Assembly: GCF_000340215.1 (NCBI RefSeq)
Contig: NW_006921538.1
Coordinates: 1,054,001 to 1,118,000, forward strand
DNA from: Pseudocercospora fijiensis CIRAD86
Taxonomy: Eukaryota; Ascomycota; Dothideomycetes; Mycosphaerellales; Mycosphaerellaceae
Reading direction: 5' to 3'
DNA length: 64,000 nucleotides
Shown: in pieces, positions 1 through 10,510 of the stretch
How positions within the stretch are numbered: position 1 is the stretch's first letter
Layout: each line of letters begins with the position of its first letter
The notes under the pieces: generated by a model
Seen by the model: only the letters and a program-made list of their open reading frames with translations
Databases searched by the model: none
Told to the model about the DNA's origin: nothing
Program-made: the position numbers and the translations under genes

Positions 1-544
1 CGAATGCGAGACCTCGCAATATCAGATAATTCCGCCTCGCATGTATAGGTGCATGTTTGTCCTGACTGACTTCCCGTCTCAACTCTCGTATCGTCTTCTT
101 CAATCCTCTCTCCCTCCTCCTCAACATCTCCATCTTACCCTCGCCTGCATGTAAAGCAATAGCCATAGTCTTCGAATGATCACCATTACTAAAGGCATCT
201 ACATTCACATGCGTCCTAGTATATTTCTCCATCGTCCTCTGGAGCTGTTCGTAGTGTTCGAGGCAGTCCTGTTTCTTGCCTACGAGATTGAAGAGGTAAT
301 TGTTGTAGAGATATCCTCCTGCTTCGCGGTTTATCGTCTGGCATGATAAGAGAAGAGCGGTCGGAATCCTTTCATTTGTGATGCAGAGGAGTGTGCTTGG
401 GGATGCTTGGACGTAGATTTGTCGGCCTGGTGGGAAGGCGTGTTGGTAGATTAGGTAGCGGATGTCGTAGGGAAGGCCGAGGAGGGTTAGTCTTGAGGCA
501 GGCTCTGCAGATTGGCTGCTCCTTTTCATTATGAGGCGGCGCAT
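1..544 (-). CDS. F-box-like/LPxxIRxxIY-type protein, 5' part only
   Basis: A minus-strand frame stays open from an ATG at 544 (a second in-frame ATG is at 529) to the window edge, so the 3' part is missing. Upstream the frame reaches a stop with no earlier ATG. About 181 codons are visible. Residues ~18-35 contain LLGLPYDIRYLIYQHAF, the LPxxIRxxIY pattern that opens many ascomycete F-box-like proteins. After it come a hydrophobic stretch with LLSCQTINREA and a basic heptad-like segment rich in R, K and E. Proteins of this type are usually orphans in large lineage-specific families. Some act as substrate adaptors of SCF ubiquitin ligases, but nothing here names a substrate. The open frame and motif make a real gene likely; the function is not known. 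Confidence 0.7.
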   Translation of the reverse strand, partial: MRRLIMKRSSQSAEPASRLTLLGLPYDIRYLIYQHAFPPGRQIYVQASPSTLLCITNERIPTALLLSCQTINREAGGYLYNNYLFNLVGKKQDCLEHYEQLQRTMEKYTRTHVNVDAFSNGDHSKTMAIALHAGEGKMEMLRRRERGLKKTIRELRREVSQDKHAPIHARRNYLILRGLAF

Positions 545-1817
545 GTCGTGAGTGTGGGTTGCGGAGAGTCGACGGACAGTGTGGGTGATGCCTGAAGATA
601 AGTAGAGCCGATGGAATTGGGAAAAGCTGATGCCTTGAGGCAGATTTGGACAGCTGTGTCGATATACTGTACCTACATATTGCTTCGCAGGAGTCTAGTG
701 AGTGTCCATGCATATTATTGTGGCTATGGCATGATAGGATGGAATCTATGCCGTTGCGATGGCACTTGCTAGCGGCGCTGGGTGCTGATTCAGCTCGCCA
801 AGAACCACGCTCCGGACCTCATCGTTCTCCTGAGCAGCTGCTCTCCTCTCAATCGCGCTCGAGATCACCTTTGCACACGATTGCCTCGATCGCTTGTCGA
901 ATCTATACCAATACCTCCCCTTGAATAACTTGATTGTATCGCTTACAGAATTGGGTGCGATTTTAGAGCCAGATGCCTTCAACCCATCGAACTGATTTCG
1001 ACGGCCCTCCCGAACGCTGCCTCAAACTTATGAGATATGACCCTCTCCAGGCACCCTCTCGGCACTCTCAGGAGTTTCTGATTCGATTAGAGTCCACCGC
1101 GTTGACCGGATTTTGACCTTCGTGGGAAGTAAGGATGTCTTTGGCCGCTTGACTTCCGAAAGAGAAACCACTCTGGGCGGCTCAAGTCCATGAGGTACTT
1201 GGGAGGCTGAACGCCGCGTAGAAGAAAAAGTCAGGATGTGACAATTCAATGCCTTCCTGCTGCAATTTGCCATTCGGCACAGCACTCGCTGATCGCAGTC
1301 AATGTTCCAAAACTCGGGCGGCCCAGATCATCCCCGAGCAGACCAGACAGTGCTGTAAGAGACCAAGCTGCAGAGCTTTCTCAACACAGGAAAGCTTCGA
1401 TCTCGACGGAGAAGCTGGATATGGCGTCTGTGATGTAGTGGCACGCTGGACGCACGGTTCTTTGCGCCAGATCTTACTTTCCCTTCCTCTGATTTTACCC
1501 TGTCCAAGACTTGGCCTCGATGGTCAACTTCGCCAGTGAAGGGTGCAAAATTGAGGAAATGCGATTCAAGCGGGTCGCATTCAATGCTGAGTCGATGCTC
1601 ATATTTGCTCTTTGTCTTGTGAACACTGAATCCGGTGAGCTATAAAGTGTTTTACAAAGGGTCCACTTTGACCAACCACTTACCACTCACCAATCTTCCT
1701 AGGTACAGAATCTGGGGAAAGCCCTCGGAGCATTCTTCATCCTCGATCGAAACCAGAAGTTTTTCGCCAATTTGTGCAACCTCGGCGCCACGCTCGACGA
1801 CACAGCCCACAGCCAAT
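545..1817. other. Intergenic, no supported gene
   Basis: No frame with family signature or convincing splice pattern was found. Two short minus-strand frames (746-982 and 1028-1285) have protein-like composition but lack a clear start context and cannot be joined by a standard intron. A TATA-like CTATAAAG lies near 1640, about 180 bp before the next ATG, and may serve the gene at 1818. Confidence 0.4.
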
Positions 1818-2405
1818 ATGCCGCCAAAGAAGAAATCGCCGCTCGACAAGATGCGGGAGAAGACGAGGATCAGGAATCGAGAAACTAGAGCCCTCCTTCC
1901 AGGATCTGCATTCGACAGGATTACAGATGCAAATGCTGCGCTAAGCACAAGGCCAAAATACACGAGCGATACTGAAGACACTCCCAGCAAGACAAGCATG
2001 GCGTCTGCTGCCACGCCTACGAAGGTTACAAAATCTAAGAAAGCAACAACCGCGAAGAAGATGCCTGAGAAGAGGGAACAGCCAAAGGAAGTAGAGTCAT
2101 GGCAACCAGCTGGAGGCGAACGGAAAGCGGTGGATGTGGCTGAAGCAACCTCGGTACTAGGCATTGCGCGAATCGCTGCTTGGAGGCTGGACAGCTTCAA
2201 AGATGAGCTCGAGGAGCTACTGGACACTGTTGAACGAAACGACGTGCAGGATATATTCCACTATGTGGTTGACCTAGGTGGAGAAAAGATTGCGGATGTC
2301 TACGTGCGATTTGGGAGCAAGCTTAACGCCTCAATCATGAGACAGAGCATTGATGGAAAAATGCTTGGTAGTAGAAGACTGAGGATCTATTATGCGGCAG
2401 AATAG
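1818..2405 (+). CDS. Lysine-rich nuclear-type protein of unknown function
   Basis: The ATG at 1818 (MPPKKKSPLDKMREKTRIR...) is preferred over an in-frame ATG at 1635, because the stretch between them is low-quality serine/threonine sequence that contains the likely TATA box and 5' UTR. The 195-residue product starts with a basic segment. A disordered Ser/Thr/Lys linker (residues ~35-105) has repeated KK clusters that could be nuclear localisation signals. A compact C-terminal region of ~70 residues is predicted alpha/beta (VLGIARIAAWRL, DIFHYVVDLGGEKIADVYVRFG, RRLRIYYAAE). The last part resembles a small RNA-recognition-like fold only in spacing of hydrophobic residues, so I give no family. 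Intronless. Function unknown. Confidence 0.65.
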   Translation: MPPKKKSPLDKMREKTRIRNRETRALLPGSAFDRITDANAALSTRPKYTSDTEDTPSKTSMASAATPTKVTKSKKATTAKKMPEKREQPKEVESWQPAGGERKAVDVAEATSVLGIARIAAWRLDSFKDELEELLDTVERNDVQDIFHYVVDLGGEKIADVYVRFGSKLNASIMRQSIDGKMLGSRRLRIYYAAE

Positions 2406-2597
2406 CCTCTGTGTGAGAAGGTCACTCACAATTGCATCGCGTTTGGTGCTGATCACGTGCGAAGTGGGTCGGCGCTAATTTGATGGCGTAATAGCCCAAA
2501 TTTGAAACCTTGCATGTGAATCTTGAAAGTTGAAAGCGTTTCAGTCAATGTAGAAAACGACAACCTCAGTCGTGAACGCTGCGCGAGATAATCGAAA

Positions 2598-3755
2598 ATG
2601 GTGCTCGAAGCCATCCGCTACGCGCCTTGCTCGCTTCAAATCCTCAACCAACTCAAGCTTCCACATCAAGAAGAATACGACGAAGTGAAAACTGCTGAAG
2701 ATGGCTGGCACGCCATTAAAGACATGCGCACTCGTGGCGCTCCAGCAATAGCAATCGTCGCAGCACTCAGTCTCGCAGTCGAGCTTTCCAACAACAAGAC
2801 CTCAGACAAGGCCGAAGAAGTTGCAGCTTTCATTGTGGAGAAATTGGATTATCTAGTCACGTCACGTCCAACCGCCGTCAACTTGGCAGATGCAGTTGGC
2901 AAACTCAAGAAAATCGTCACGAGTGCGGCAGCAATCAGCGACGCGAATGGCGACAGCGTGAGCAAGACATACTGCGATGCTGCACAAGCAATGTTGGCAG
3001 CTGATGTCAGCGACAACAAGGGCATTGGCAAATATGGCGCGGAATGGATTGAGAAGGTTGCAGGCGGCGGACAGGTTAGCGTCGTGACACACTGCAACAC
3101 AGGATCTCTCGCTACTGCTGGCTACGGAACTGCTCTGGGTGTGATCCGGTCATTACATGCCAATGGATCTCTTAAGCACGCTTTCTGCACCGAAACGCGG
3201 CCATACAACCAAGGCTCGAGATTGACTGCCTTCGAACTTGTGCATGACAAGATTCCGGCTACTCTTATCACCGACTCCATGGCTTCTGCACTCCTGCGAC
3301 TCCAGGGCCCCGAAAAACGCATTACCGCGATTGTAGTTGGCGCAGATCGTGTGGCAGCGAATGGAGACACTGCCAACAAAATCGGCACGTACCAGCTCGC
3401 CATCACGGCAAAGTACCATGGCGTCAAATTCCTCGTTGCAGCGCCTCGCACCACGATCGACCTCAACACCAGGTCTGGAGCAGATATCGTAATCGAGGAG
3501 CGCCCAGGCGAAGAGATGACAATGCTGACGGGGCCGAGATTGAATGATTTAGACCAGGTCGAGACCATCAGCATTGCGGCCAAGGGTATCAATGTGTGGA
3601 ACCCGTCGTTCGATGTCACGCCTGCTGAACTGATTGACGGCATCATCACCGAGATTGGCGTCTTCGAGAAGGATAGCAAGAGAGTCTATGACTTGAGCGC
3701 GGCATTGGAGGCGCACAATCAGGGCGTCAAGCCAGCAACTGTGGGTGGGCTTTGA
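2598..3755 (+). CDS. MRI1: Methylthioribose-1-phosphate isomerase (Mri1/MtnA)
   Basis: A 385-residue protein collinear with eukaryotic Mri1 along its whole length. It converts 5-methylthioribose-1-phosphate to 5-methylthioribulose-1-phosphate in the methionine salvage pathway, in the cytosol. It has the N-terminal IRYAP..L motif, RGAPAIAIV (residues ~46-54), THCNTGS with the catalytic cysteine at about C166, the [17 protein letters not shown] signature (~198-214), and [10 protein letters not shown] with the catalytic aspartate at about D250. The C-terminal [15 protein letters not shown] block is also typical. Single exon with ATG in an A-rich context (GAAAATGG). Length matches the family, so the gene looks intact. 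The paralogous eIF2B alpha/beta/delta subunits lack this cysteine/aspartate pair, which makes Mri1 the better call. Confidence 0.96.
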   Translation: MVLEAIRYAPCSLQILNQLKLPHQEEYDEVKTAEDGWHAIKDMRTRGAPAIAIVAALSLAVELSNNKTSDKAEEVAAFIVEKLDYLVTSRPTAVNLADAVGKLKKIVTSAAAISDANGDSVSKTYCDAAQAMLAADVSDNKGIGKYGAEWIEKVAGGGQVSVVTHCNTGSLATAGYGTALGVIRSLHANGSLKHAFCTETRPYNQGSRLTAFELVHDKIPATLITDSMASALLRLQGPEKRITAIVVGADRVAANGDTANKIGTYQLAITAKYHGVKFLVAAPRTTIDLNTRSGADIVIEERPGEEMTMLTGPRLNDLDQVETISIAAKGINVWNPSFDVTPAELIDGIITEIGVFEKDSKRVYDLSAALEAHNQGVKPATVGGL

Positions 3756-3886
3756 GGGTTCCCGCATCAGCCTGCTGTGTCCGCGAGATCGGGCGAAGCA
3801 TAGACATAGAGCCAAAAGCCATGCTTCTTGCGGCCGTGCTCGAGGCAAGTCAGAGCAAGATTTCGCTGTGCTGCTGATCTCCTACT

Positions 3887-4184
3887 TCATTCCTTCTTAT
3901 CTTCCTCTCCCACTCCGGCCGCCTCCGGCTTCAACCGATCTGCTGTCTGCTGATTCTGCTCTGCCTCTGCAAGTAAGGCTTCAATCTTGGCTTCCATGGC
4001 ATCTAGCTTCTTCTCCATCTCTGTCGCCGTCCGCTCGCCTTTCTGGAGTTCCTGCAGTGCCTAGGTATAGTCAGCTTGGATTCCGCGCTGGGTCCTGAGA
4101 TTCTACTGTACTCACCTTGGCCAGCTCTGCAGCTTCGTCGAAGCGCGTGCCTCCGGTCCCCAATGTGCTATTGTCTTCCGCCAT
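3887..4184 (-). CDS. Small two-exon coiled-coil protein (80 aa)
   Basis: Exon 1 is 4184-4116 (23 codons) and exon 2 is 4060-3887 (57 codons plus TGA). They are separated by a 55-bp intron (4115-4061) with GTGAGT donor, GCTGAC branch-like sequence and CTAG acceptor; the phase-0 join keeps the frame. The product begins MAEDNSTLGTGGTRFDEAAELAK and continues with a continuous helix (residues ~24-65) of strong heptad character, including EMEKKLDAMEAKIEALLAEAE. It ends in an acidic/basic tail. No signal peptide or membrane segment. Small coiled coils of this kind are often subunits of larger complexes, but I do not recognise the family. The gene converges with MRI1, the two stops being about 130 bp apart. 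Confidence 0.7.
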
Positions 4185-4964
4185 GACTGCGATGTGCGGT
4201 CGGTGTGTTTGATGAGATTCCCAGGATGGTCGTGATTGAGGTCTGTTGCCGCGATCTTGCCGAGCCTCAAGGCGGGGGAGATCCTGACTTCACTTCACAC
4301 TTCACAACAGCACTGTCTTCTCTTCCTCTCCTTCCATCACGATTACTAATAGGGCACGAGTCTGTTCCAACATCGAATGCTGCGGACAGCATGACCGCGG
4401 ACCATGATGAACACCTCGGCATGTGTCAACGGCCTTCGTTTGGTGTGCCGCATTTGTCCGGGCGCCAGACAGCGTGGTGACCAGCATTATGTCGAAACTT
4501 CCTGGGCGATGGCTTGGAACTCTTTGGCGCGGGCGGTGAAATGAATCGCTGCTACGGCGTCACTACTTCTTCTGAGTTAGCCAGAATGCAAGCGATTCAG
4601 AGAACCCTGGCTCTTGGAACCGCAGCATCCCGCCCCGAACGCATCTCGTATCGGCACGGTAGTCGTAACCTCGGATTAGGAAAAGTCCACCAGGATGTAC
4701 ATGGCGAAGTGCAGAATGCCAATGCTGGCGTCTTCGGCATTGATATCATCGTCAAAGGACTTCCATGCATCTCTGCGTGAGATTGATCTAGGGTAGAGGC
4801 GAAGATGCTAGGCCATCTCCCTAGTGCGAACACATTTCCTCGAAAGCTTTCAAGGATTTCTTACGATGCTCTTGGTCTGCTCGGAGGAAAAGTGTATACA
4901 GGGGTGGATAGTCCGCAGACGCAAGTCTGCACAACAAATCTTCCAGCAGCGCTCTTGCGAACTC
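4185..4964. other. Intergenic between divergent genes, no supported gene
   Basis: Shared upstream region of the small coiled-coil gene and the MFS transporter. Short open frames occur on both strands but none has start context, introns or motifs that support a gene. Confidence 0.4.
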
Positions 4965-6740
4965 ATGCCCAAGCGCAGCCCAAACACGATGCGGTTCAAC
5001 GATGACCAAAAAGACATTGCCGAAGTGGATGGCACTGCGATACACTCATCAGAAGCATCCTCGGATCAAGAGAACCAAGTACAGGAAGCCGAGCCACTAG
5101 ATGTCGACCCCGTCTTCTCCCTTCGTGAGCAACGAAAGATCATCCACAAGATCGATAAACGCCTTGTCTTCATTCTTGGCCTCATGTATTGTGTATCGCT
5201 GATGGACCGGGTCAATCTGCCCAACGCAGCCATTGCTGGTATGAACGTTGATTTGGACATGAATAAGGGGTTTAGATATGTATGTCTCGCATCCTCCCTT
5301 CCTCTCTGCGATGCGGCGCTGACCGGACAACAAGTCAACCATAGGGCTGGTTTTCTTCGTCACATATGTTTTGTTCCAACCTCCTGCAACTATCTTGACT
5401 CGTAAACTTGGCCCAAGGCTCTTTCTTCCCGGCCTTTGCGTTGCGTGGGGTGCAGTGATGGTCGGCGCCGGCTTTGTGCAGAAGTGGACTACGATGATTC
5501 CCCTGCGGTTGTTGCTCGGCTTATTCGAGGTAAGCATCACTATACACTCGTTGAGCCGAGCGCGCATCTAATTGAATAGGCTGGATACTTTCCAGGATGC
5601 GTATACCTTCTGTCCGCATGGTACGCAAGGTACGATCAGCAAAGGCGGTTCGCCCTGTTTTACCTGCTTGGTCTGGCTGCTGCTGGAGTATCTGGCATTC
5701 TTGCGTACGGTGTCTCGAAAATGGATGGACTCGCTGGTCACGCCGGGTGGCGGTGGATGTATGCAATTTCCCCAGTCCTTGAGACGAGCCTGCTGACCTC
5801 GTGCAGTTTCATCATGTATGGCATCATTACGATGACACTTGGAGTCCTTGGCTATATCTTTGTCGTCGACTTTCCCGATCGATGCAAGGAGAGGAAGCAT
5901 TGGAGTTTCCTGGCCAATGACGAAATCGACTTCATCATTCGACGCATCAACAAAGACAGAGGCGACGCTGTAGCCGAGCCATGGGACTTTCGAAAGTGGA
6001 TCGCTTCCGGCGCGGATCCCAAGGTCTGGAGTTTTGCCCTACTTTTCTTGTGAGACTCATGCCGTCAATATCTCCGATCTTGCTAACCTCTTATAGCTGT
6101 GCGACTTCTACAGGATATGGCATGTCCTTCTTCTTGCCCATCATTCTGAGGCGGAACATGGGCTATAGCATTGCACTTTCGCAAGTCCTCGCTGCTCCAC
6201 AGTATATCTATGCCGCCATTCTTTGCTACGTCTTTGCGTGGTTTGGCGACAGATATCGGATACGCGGACCCTTGCTGTTCCTGAACGCATTGCAAGGCTT
6301 TATTGGTCTGCCTTTGCTCGGCTTCGCCAAATCATCCGGCGTTCGATACTTTTCGACATTCCTGATCGCAGGTGGTGCTCATGCGGCAATACCGACCATT
6401 ATGGCATATCAGGTATATATCATCCGTCCTGAAACAAAGCAGCAAGATGCTAAGATGCTGACACGTACAGGCAAACAACGTTCGAGGTCACTGGAAGCGC
6501 GCCTTCACGTCCGCTACCCTGATTGGATTCGGCGGCATTGGTGGTATTGCTGGATCACTGATGTATCGCACCCGTGATGCACCGAAGTATCATCTGGCTG
6601 TCTATCTGAGCCTAGCATTCAACTCCTTGATTGTGGTTCTGGTCTGCATTAACACTGTATACTTCAGGTACGAGAACAGGAAAGCTGACCGTGGAGAGAA
6701 AGTGCTCGAGGGATATGTGAACTTCAGATATACCATTTGA
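4965..6740 (+). CDS. MFS transporter, anion:cation symporter (Dal5/Tna1-like) family
   Basis: Six exons: 4965-5279, 5335-5529, 5580-5758, 5807-6049, 6097-6412 and 6471-6740. Introns are 47-58 bp with standard donors and CTGAC/CTAAC branch sites. They join to 505 residues with no frame break; a start at the in-frame ATG 4989 is also possible. About 70 hydrophilic residues precede the first membrane helix (RLVFILGLMYCVSLMDRVNLPNA). The following YVLFQPPATILTRKLGPRLF block, the MMF-type loop and about 12 hydrophobic segments are typical of the fungal ACS family, which imports carboxylates and vitamins such as nicotinate, pantothenate or allantoate across the plasma membrane. The substrate cannot be read from the sequence. 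No metabolic cluster surrounds it. Confidence 0.9.
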
Positions 6741-7390
6741 AGGATAGGGCTCTGCTAATCAAGAGGCCGGGGATCAGCCTACTGGAGTGATACAACTTCG
6801 CTAATTGCAATGATACCTCTTCGCTAACCGTCACGCCACGGCTATGCTGTCTTCAAACTATCTGCAATGACATGGCCCCGCTCTCATGGATGTCAGAACT
6901 CCGCTATCACGCGAGCAACCCGAAGCTCATCATGTGAACTATGAGGCTGATAGAGCGAAATACCGCAGGTGAAGCACGCGCACCTCACTCGAGTGCGGCA
7001 AACAAACAACGCAACTCCGCCACGTGCCGCCGGACTAAGCTATCAAACCCACCAGCAGCATATCATGAGGGCCGTCATACTGGAGAGCAGCAATCGACGC
7101 TCTGGCAGAGTCCTCTACCCTGCCTATAAAAGAGTGGCCCTTCTCTCTCCATTTCCGATTCAAACCCAGACACCCCGAGCAACACTCGAAGCAGCCCTCC
7201 ATAGTATTAACCCGTGCTCACTTGACAGGCCGTTTTCACACCTCGAAGCACATTTTTGCCTCCGGTATTCGCCTCGACGGCAGTGCCTTGAGAATTTGAC
7301 GGAAGTAGTATGCTCTCGCACTCCTCTTTGGCAGAGTCGGACTCCCTCTGACGCTGTGTAGTACTCCCGACTACGTATCAAGAAGCAACG
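6741..7390. other. Intergenic/promoter region
   Basis: No supported gene. The right half is the probable promoter and leader of the secreted proline-rich protein. Confidence 0.5.
7125..7132 (+). promoter_or_regulatory. TATA box candidate for the proline-rich gene
   Basis: TATAAAAG in the context CTGCCTATAAAAGAGTGG lies 259 bp before the ATG at 7391. It is the best TATA match in the region and would give a leader of about 230 nt. Confidence 0.5.
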
Positions 7391-8326
7391 ATGACTCGCA
7401 TCATACGCCCTCTTCTCTCTGGCATGACCATTGTCGTCGCCTTCCTCAACGGCACCACTGGTCTGCCACTACCTCCGGCCTCCGCCCCTAGCATTGCCCA
7501 GCTGTATCCCGCTGGCCGCATCGCTGCTGCAACTGGCCCTCCCACTCTGTACCTTCAACCTGGTTTCAATGCTCCCGCCGGCGCCGTCATTGATACCAAC
7601 AGAGCACCATATGTAGCTACCCACGCGGAGTACACATTTTGGTGGAAAGTCCGCACCTTGGAGCAATCCGAAACGCACGAAAATGTAGAGCTGGCCATGG
7701 TCCGGGATACGCGAAGCAACAATCCTGGAATGAGAGACATTCAGCCATTTGTCAGGCAAGAGATCCGACGGTTGAGGCCATTTTTCGAAGGACGGCGAAC
7801 CCAGAGGTCTGCTATTCCACGGGACTTCGCATTCCCGCTGCCGCCTCCGAACTGGGTCCCGCCTCCTCCGGTAGTTCCATTTCGCAACCCCCTGAATCCT
7901 CCAGGTCCCTCTGGGTTTGGTCGGAATCCAGCAAACGTTTCGAATCCACCTCGTCCGATCATGCACTATCCTCCACCTCCTCCGGCCATGCACTATCCAC
8001 CTCCTCCTCCGGCCATGCACTATCCACCTCCTCCTCCGAACATGCACTATCCACCACCTCCTCCGGCCATGCACTATCCACCACCTCCTCCGGCCATGTA
8101 CTATCCTCCTCATCCTCCTCAGCCTCCTCCTCCTGCACGCCCTTACATTCCCACCCCTGAAACGATCGAGAGAATCCAGTGTAACTTTGTAATTCAGCAT
8201 ACCGGCCTCGGCTGTGATGTTGAGTTGGCAAAGCTCGTGGTGTTAGATTTCGAGAAAGAATACCTTCCGCATATCTCGCCGGCTGATCATATGACGGCGA
8301 TCAATCAGATTCTGGGATTTCCCTAG
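7391..8326 (+). CDS. Secreted proline-rich protein with MHYPPPPPA repeats
   Basis: A 311-residue single-exon protein. The N-terminus (MTRIIRPLLSGMTIVVAFLNGTTGLPLPPA) is a plausible signal peptide. Residues ~35-140 form a non-repetitive domain containing EYTFWWKVRTLEQSE and DIQPFVRQEIRRLRPFFEGR. Residues ~148-255 are proline-rich and hold six tandem 9-residue units of type MHYPPPPPA. The C-terminal ~55 residues are again globular-looking (RIQCNFVIQHTGLGCDVELAKLVVLDFEKEYLPHI) with two cysteines. The repeat region resembles cell-wall or extensin-like tracts, but the flanking domains are not recognised. Secretion is inferred from the N-terminus only. Confidence 0.75.
   Translation: MTRIIRPLLSGMTIVVAFLNGTTGLPLPPASAPSIAQLYPAGRIAAATGPPTLYLQPGFNAPAGAVIDTNRAPYVATHAEYTFWWKVRTLEQSETHENVELAMVRDTRSNNPGMRDIQPFVRQEIRRLRPFFEGRRTQRSAIPRDFAFPLPPPNWVPPPPVVPFRNPLNPPGPSGFGRNPANVSNPPRPIMHYPPPPPAMHYPPPPPAMHYPPPPPNMHYPPPPPAMHYPPPPPAMYYPPHPPQPPPPARPYIPTPETIERIQCNFVIQHTGLGCDVELAKLVVLDFEKEYLPHISPADHMTAINQILGFP
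7961..8122 (+). repeat. 27-bp in-frame minisatellite, six units
   Basis: Units start at 7961, 7988, 8015, 8042, 8069 and 8096, each beginning ATGCACTAT or ATGTACTAT and encoding M(H/Y)YPPxPPx. The last unit is diverged. The period is a multiple of three, so copy-number change keeps the frame. Confidence 0.95.
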
Positions 8327-9097
8327 CGAAGTCGCCTTCGGACTGATTACGCCTCTCCCTCCCTCCGCGACCGACTTTGATGATCCCGCAAATCTCTGGG
8401 TACGTGCTGGATAACTACGACTATTACTGGTCGCAGAACCGGAGCCCTCCCCAGGAGACAAACGATGTTGCTGCACTCTTGGTTACATTTACTGGCGGCA
8501 CTAGAGAATAAGCTCGTGGAGGTGTTAAGGGAACTGGCAGGCGAGGCACGTGAAGTGAGAGACATGCTCAGAGTTTCACCGGTATTGGGGCTTTAGGCGA
8601 ACTGCTTCTGCATTGATTGATACTCCAGGGAAAGCCAAAAAGAAAACCATGCTGCGAAAAAAGGCGAGAGGCTGGCGCGGTAGAGTATCATGATCATGGA
8701 ATGGCCTCTTCGATAGAAAGTGGTTCTCACAGCCGGTGTATACTAAGATATGCTACTGCTATACCTACAGGAGACGGATGTCTACTCACGGAGTGTGGCA
8801 TCAATGACCAATGACGCTGTCATGGTCTTCGCCTGCAAACTCATCGACTGGACCATACAGGCGAGCAGAGGCGCGGCGAACATTTGGAATTGCCCAGCCA
8901 CATGTGTCTCCGCAATAGACCCAGAACAGAATCGGAAGGCCGGCGACTTTGATGTAGAGGTCGAGGGTGAACTCCAACCATGTCTGAAGTCGAGACACGG
9001 GAGAGGGATTATTAGATAACACAGGAGGTCCGACTGTCGCATTGCTCTCATGCCCATTGACACCATCATCCTGATCCTGATGCTCGGAGGCGCCATC
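8327..9097. other. Intergenic, no firm gene
   Basis: Contains a 43-codon frame at 8465-8596 rich in leucine and charged residues (LENKLVEVLRELAGEAREV), which could encode a short amphipathic helix. There is no other support, so it is not called as a gene. Confidence 0.35.
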
Positions 9098-10510
9098 CTA
9101 CAGCTCCTTCCTGTCACCATTGGCCTGGCTTGCGAACTCTGACTTCTTAATGCTTTCGGGGGCTTCACCAGCAACCTTGGGCTTGTCCTTCGACACCTTA
9201 CGTTCCGAAGAGTAGCCAAGAGCGCGTAATCGCTCGGTGAGGATGGGATGCGAATGGTGGTAAGCACTGTACATCCAGTCGGCATCCATTGAAGAGAGGT
9301 TCTTGATGTTGATTTTGATGAGAGAGCTTGCGAGTTCCGCCTTGTATCCTAAATCGTACGAGAACTTGTCGGCCTGGTACTCGAATTTTCGTGTGATTGT
9401 GTTCATGATCAGCTTCAAGGCGTGATCAGTGGGCGAGAGAACCATGTTGAAGAGGATGAAGCCAATGATGATGGGTCGCTCAGTTGGGAAGCCGAAGTGC
9501 TTGTATAGGGAGTTGTTGTGGATGAAGGCGCTGAACAGGGCGAAGATAGCGAAGAGATGCGTTGAGCCGATGCCGAGCAGTTTGGCTGTGTGATTCTCCT
9601 TCCAGTGACCGAGCTCATGAGCCAACACTGCCTCAATTTCCTTGGTCTCCTGTTGTTCGATGAGTGTGTCGTAAAGCACAATCTTCTTCTTCAGATATGG
9701 AAGACCAGAGAAATATGCATTGCTATGGGAGGAACGCTTTGAGCCATCGATGACTTGTAGCTCACCAAGTGGGAATTGGAGGCGTCCGGCAAGAGCATCG
9801 ATTCGATCCTTGAGATCGCCTGGCTGGAGAGGAGTAAGCTTGTTGAAGAGCGGGACAATGACGGTTGGGTAGATGGTGATGGCACCAAGCTGGACGAAGA
9901 GCAGGAAGACCCAGATGTAGAAGAAGAAGTTGTCACCTGTAGCCCGGATGATCTTGAGGAAGGCGGCTCCGATGGGCACACCAAACGCAATGCCGATGGC
10001 TTGAGACTTCACGATGTCGGTAAGCCACAGCTTGACGGTCTGCTTGTTGAAACCGAATTTCTCCTCCAGGACGAAATGATGATAGTAGCTGAAGGGCAGG
10101 CCGAGAAGCGTGTCGATCCAGGCATTGGCGAAGATGAAGACGAGAGACTGAGTGATCTCTCCAGTCAAGCCCCATGTGCCGTATTTCGCAACCAGAGTGC
10201 CAGAGACACGCCAGAGCAGCGGAATGATATTGTATTGGACCTCTGCCAGCTTCTTTGCGACGCCCCATGTGTTGGTCGCGAATTCGAATTTTGCTTTGGC
10301 CCTTCCATAGCTCTGTGCCTTATCAAAAGTCTCCTGATCAACCTCGCTCTTCAGCTGCCGGGGAATTGTCTTCTTCTGCTGAACTTGGAATTGACGGTAG
10401 GCGAGGTAGGTCTCGAGGGCATATTCGGCGACACCGAAGGTGATGATGATTGTCTTCCACGGGATGTCGTCGTTGTCTAACAGAGCGCCGAAGCGACGAA
10501 GCAGATCCAT
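9098..10510 (-). CDS. STE24: CAAX prenyl protease 1 (Ste24), zinc metalloprotease
   Basis: A 470-residue multi-pass protein that removes the -AAX tripeptide from farnesylated proteins and carries out the second cleavage of a-factor-type pheromones; it acts in the ER and inner nuclear membrane. The zinc site is complete: HELGH at about 298-302 inside VLAHELGHWKENH, and the third ligand in FEYQAD (about E377). It also has the N-terminal helix FGVAEYALETYLAYRQ, GLPFSYYHHFVLEEKFGFN, SHSNAYFSGL upstream of the active site, and the C-terminal SHPILTERLRALGYS motif. Length and order match the family. The gene is intronless here. A hydrophilic 35-residue tail ends DRKEL. High confidence in identity. 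Confidence 0.97.
   Translation of the reverse strand: MDLLRRFGALLDNDDIPWKTIIITFGVAEYALETYLAYRQFQVQQKKTIPRQLKSEVDQETFDKAQSYGRAKAKFEFATNTWGVAKKLAEVQYNIIPLLWRVSGTLVAKYGTWGLTGEITQSLVFIFANAWIDTLLGLPFSYYHHFVLEEKFGFNKQTVKLWLTDIVKSQAIGIAFGVPIGAAFLKIIRATGDNFFFYIWVFLLFVQLGAITIYPTVIVPLFNKLTPLQPGDLKDRIDALAGRLQFPLGELQVIDGSKRSSHSNAYFSGLPYLKKKIVLYDTLIEQQETKEIEAVLAHELGHWKENHTAKLLGIGSTHLFAIFALFSAFIHNNSLYKHFGFPTERPIIIGFILFNMVLSPTDHALKLIMNTITRKFEYQADKFSYDLGYKAELASSLIKINIKNLSSMDADWMYSAYHHSHPILTERLRALGYSSERKVSKDKPKVAGEAPESIKKSEFASQANGDRKEL

Noticed and set aside
1028..1285. Possible small minus-strand gene with 746-982
   Set aside because: No acceptable intron joins the two frames and no motif supports either.
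1652..2227. 191-codon minus-strand frame over the lysine-rich gene
   Set aside because: Poly-serine/hydrophobic composition is the complement of the lysine-rich tail; no motif.
5280..5344. Alternative acceptor CCATAG at 5344 for MFS intron 1
   Set aside because: It shifts the frame to an early stop; the acceptor ending at 5334 restores the conserved YVLFQPPAT block.
7469..8231. Arginine- or glutamate-rich minus-strand frames over the proline-rich gene
   Set aside because: Shadow frames of a CCxCCT-rich repeat; the plus-strand protein has signal peptide and unique domains.
9776..10480. 234-codon acidic plus-strand frame over STE24
   Set aside because: Antisense of a fully conserved STE24 coding sequence.
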